A stretch of 5,992 bases of DNA from Candidatus Roizmanbacteria bacterium CG06_land_8_20_14_3_00_34_14 (lineage in GTDB: Bacteria > Patescibacteriota > Microgenomatia > UBA1406 > GWC2-37-13). Where the stretch lies: assembly GCA_002779665.1 (NCBI GenBank), contig PEVZ01000068.1, positions 1,109 to 7,100 on the forward strand. Direction: 5' to 3'. Below are positions 5,444-5,992 of this stretch, in pieces (positions within the stretch are counted from its first letter, which is position 1; every line of letters starts with the position of its first letter). The translations under genes were made by a program, and so were the position numbers. The notes beneath the pieces are model-generated. The model saw only the letters and a program-made list of their open reading frames with translations. It did not search any database and was not told the DNA's origin.

Positions 5444-5536
5444 GTAGTGGAACGATTCATCGTTCAATAATAATTCATTAAATTGATTATTATGGTGTGA
5501 CCTGCCTGCCGGCAGGCAGATAAATCACACCACTAC
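5444..5536. repeat. Nested inverted repeats, apparently a palindromic element with a split left arm
   Basis: TGGTGTGA (5493-5500) pairs with TCACACCA (5525-5532), enclosing the 18-bp palindrome. The right side continues as TCACACCACTAC (5525-5536), whose full 12-base complement, GTAGTGGTGTGA, is present on the left only in two pieces: GTAGTGG (5444-5450) and TGGTGTGA (5493-5500). TGG occurs on both sides of the 42 bases between them. Within those 42 bases and their edges lie a GAACGA/TCGTTC hairpin (5450-5465) and a weak AATAAT/ATTATT pair (5466-5491). The whole element lies between two divergent promoters and is outside both predicted transcripts. The pairing is seen directly; the insertion reading is inference. 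Confidence 0.6.
5502..5519. repeat. 18-bp G+C-rich perfect palindrome
   Basis: CTGCCTGCCGGCAGGCAG is a perfect zero-loop palindrome, 14 of 18 bases G or C, in a gap that is otherwise strongly A+T-rich. I recall similar CCTGCC/GGCAGG palindromes as dispersed repeats in Candidate Phyla Radiation genomes, but could not check this. A REP-like dispersed repeat or a protein-binding site are both possible. Confidence 0.7.
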
Positions 5537-5544
5537 GTATTATG

Positions 5545-5550
5545 TATAAT
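5545..5550 (+). promoter_or_regulatory. -10 box of the cyclophilin gene
   Basis: A perfect TATAAT, with TG immediately before it (5543-5544) but without the usual one-base spacer of an extended -10. The expected -35 region (around 5522-5528) matches TTGACA poorly and falls in the right arm of the nested inverted repeat. Transcription would start near 5557, leaving a leader of about 17 bases with no Shine-Dalgarno before the ATG at 5574. Confidence 0.55.
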
Positions 5551-5573
5551 AGTGAACTCTTACGCTTTATCTT

Positions 5574-5992
5574 ATGAAAAATAGAGTGCTGATATTTATA
5601 ATTTTAGGAGTTATAATAGTTGGTACTTTTGGATTTTTATTTAAAAATATGAAAAAAACTGCGAAGACTAATAAAGCAAAAATATTAACAGCAGTTTTGC
5701 ATACTGAAAAGGGAGATATGACTGTTTCCTTAAATACTAATGATACACCTAAAACTGTCAATAACTTCGTCACTCTTGCCAAAAAAGGATTTTATAATGG
5801 GACAATCTTTCATCGGGTTATTAAAGGATTTATGATCCAAGGTGGCGATCCAAAAGGTGACGGAACCGGCGGACCAGGATATAAATTTGACGATGAGCCT
5901 TTTACCGGAGAATATACGAGGGGGACGATTGCGATGGCCAATGCGGGACCAGATACTAATGGCAGTCAATTTTTTATTATGCACGCTGATAA
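5574..5992 (+). CDS. Membrane-anchored cyclophilin-type peptidyl-prolyl isomerase (3' end cut by window)
   Basis: The frame from ATG 5574 stays open to the window edge, giving 139 residues. Residues 5-23 ([19 protein letters not shown]) form a membrane anchor or uncleaved signal, followed by a lysine-rich linker (24-36) and a cyclophilin domain from about residue 38. Cyclophilins catalyse cis-trans isomerisation of peptide bonds before proline. Active-site motifs are present: FHRVI (79-83) with catalytic R81, GFMIQGGD (85-92) with F86 and Q89, and the strand [19 protein letters not shown] (117-135) with M121, N123, Q132 and F134. The C-terminal strand expected in the family (about 30-40 residues) lies outside the window. 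The anchor suggests folding or turnover of exported proteins on the outer face of the membrane. It is divergent from the TIM-barrel gene, with its own -10 box. Confidence 0.93.
   Translation, partial: MKNRVLIFIILGVIIVGTFGFLFKNMKKTAKTNKAKILTAVLHTEKGDMTVSLNTNDTPKTVNNFVTLAKKGFYNGTIFHRVIKGFMIQGGDPKGDGTGGPGYKFDDEPFTGEYTRGTIAMANAGPDTNGSQFFIMHAD

Noticed and set aside
5567..5984. Two overlapping minus-strand open frames opposite the cyclophilin gene (5567-5782 and 5730-5984)
   Set aside because: The plus strand has an unmistakable cyclophilin domain and a promoter, and the minus frames show no domain.
1..5992. CRISPR array, tRNA, rRNA, transposase, toxin-antitoxin or defence genes
   Set aside because: No regularly spaced direct repeats, no tRNA cloverleaf or rRNA segment, and no protein with such motifs was seen.

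Overview
The window is A+T-rich, tightly packed bacterial DNA. It holds eight complete or nearly complete genes and one gene tail, with gaps of 4 to 18 bases inside gene runs and only two gaps of about 200 bases. UGA is a normal stop codon here, and most starts have no Shine-Dalgarno sequence. The gene set is small and salvage-oriented, and a G+C-rich palindrome stands out in an A+T-rich gap. Together these suggest a streamlined, ultra-small bacterium of the Candidate Phyla Radiation (Patescibacteria, perhaps Microgenomates-like). This assignment is inference from style and gene content; there is no rRNA or other marker to confirm it.

Layout of the left part, plus strand: the tail of a small membrane protein is followed by an inositol-monophosphatase-family phosphatase. 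A 208-base gap comes next, with a possible weak terminator, a 14-bp perfect palindrome and a promoter. A second gene run follows: a Cof-type HAD phosphatase, uracil-DNA glycosylase (ung), a MazG-like nucleotide pyrophosphohydrolase, a YhhQ-type queuosine-precursor transporter, and a RibD-C/DHFR-fold reductase. The last two share an ATGA overlap. The pyrophosphohydrolase and the transporter each have an internal extended -10 box exactly six bases before the ATG, which predicts leaderless transcripts inside the run.

Right part: two minus-strand genes meet this run tail to tail with an 8-base overlap. In transcription order they are an uncharacterised TIM-barrel-like protein of the xylose-isomerase/endonuclease-IV type and, coupled by an ATGA overlap, a small membrane-anchored protein ending in two dockerin-type calcium loops. 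A 203-base divergent promoter region separates them from a plus-strand, membrane-anchored cyclophilin cut by the window end. That region holds an 18-bp G+C palindrome inside longer inverted arms, one arm apparently interrupted by about 42 bases.

Functionally, ung and the MazG-like enzyme fit DNA and nucleotide-pool hygiene, the YhhQ homologue fits import of a tRNA-modification precursor, and the cyclophilin and dockerin-like proteins are probably surface or envelope proteins. No defence system, mobile element with a transposase, CRISPR array, tRNA or rRNA was seen. The least understood parts are the TIM-barrel/dockerin pair and the nested inverted repeats of the divergent promoter region.
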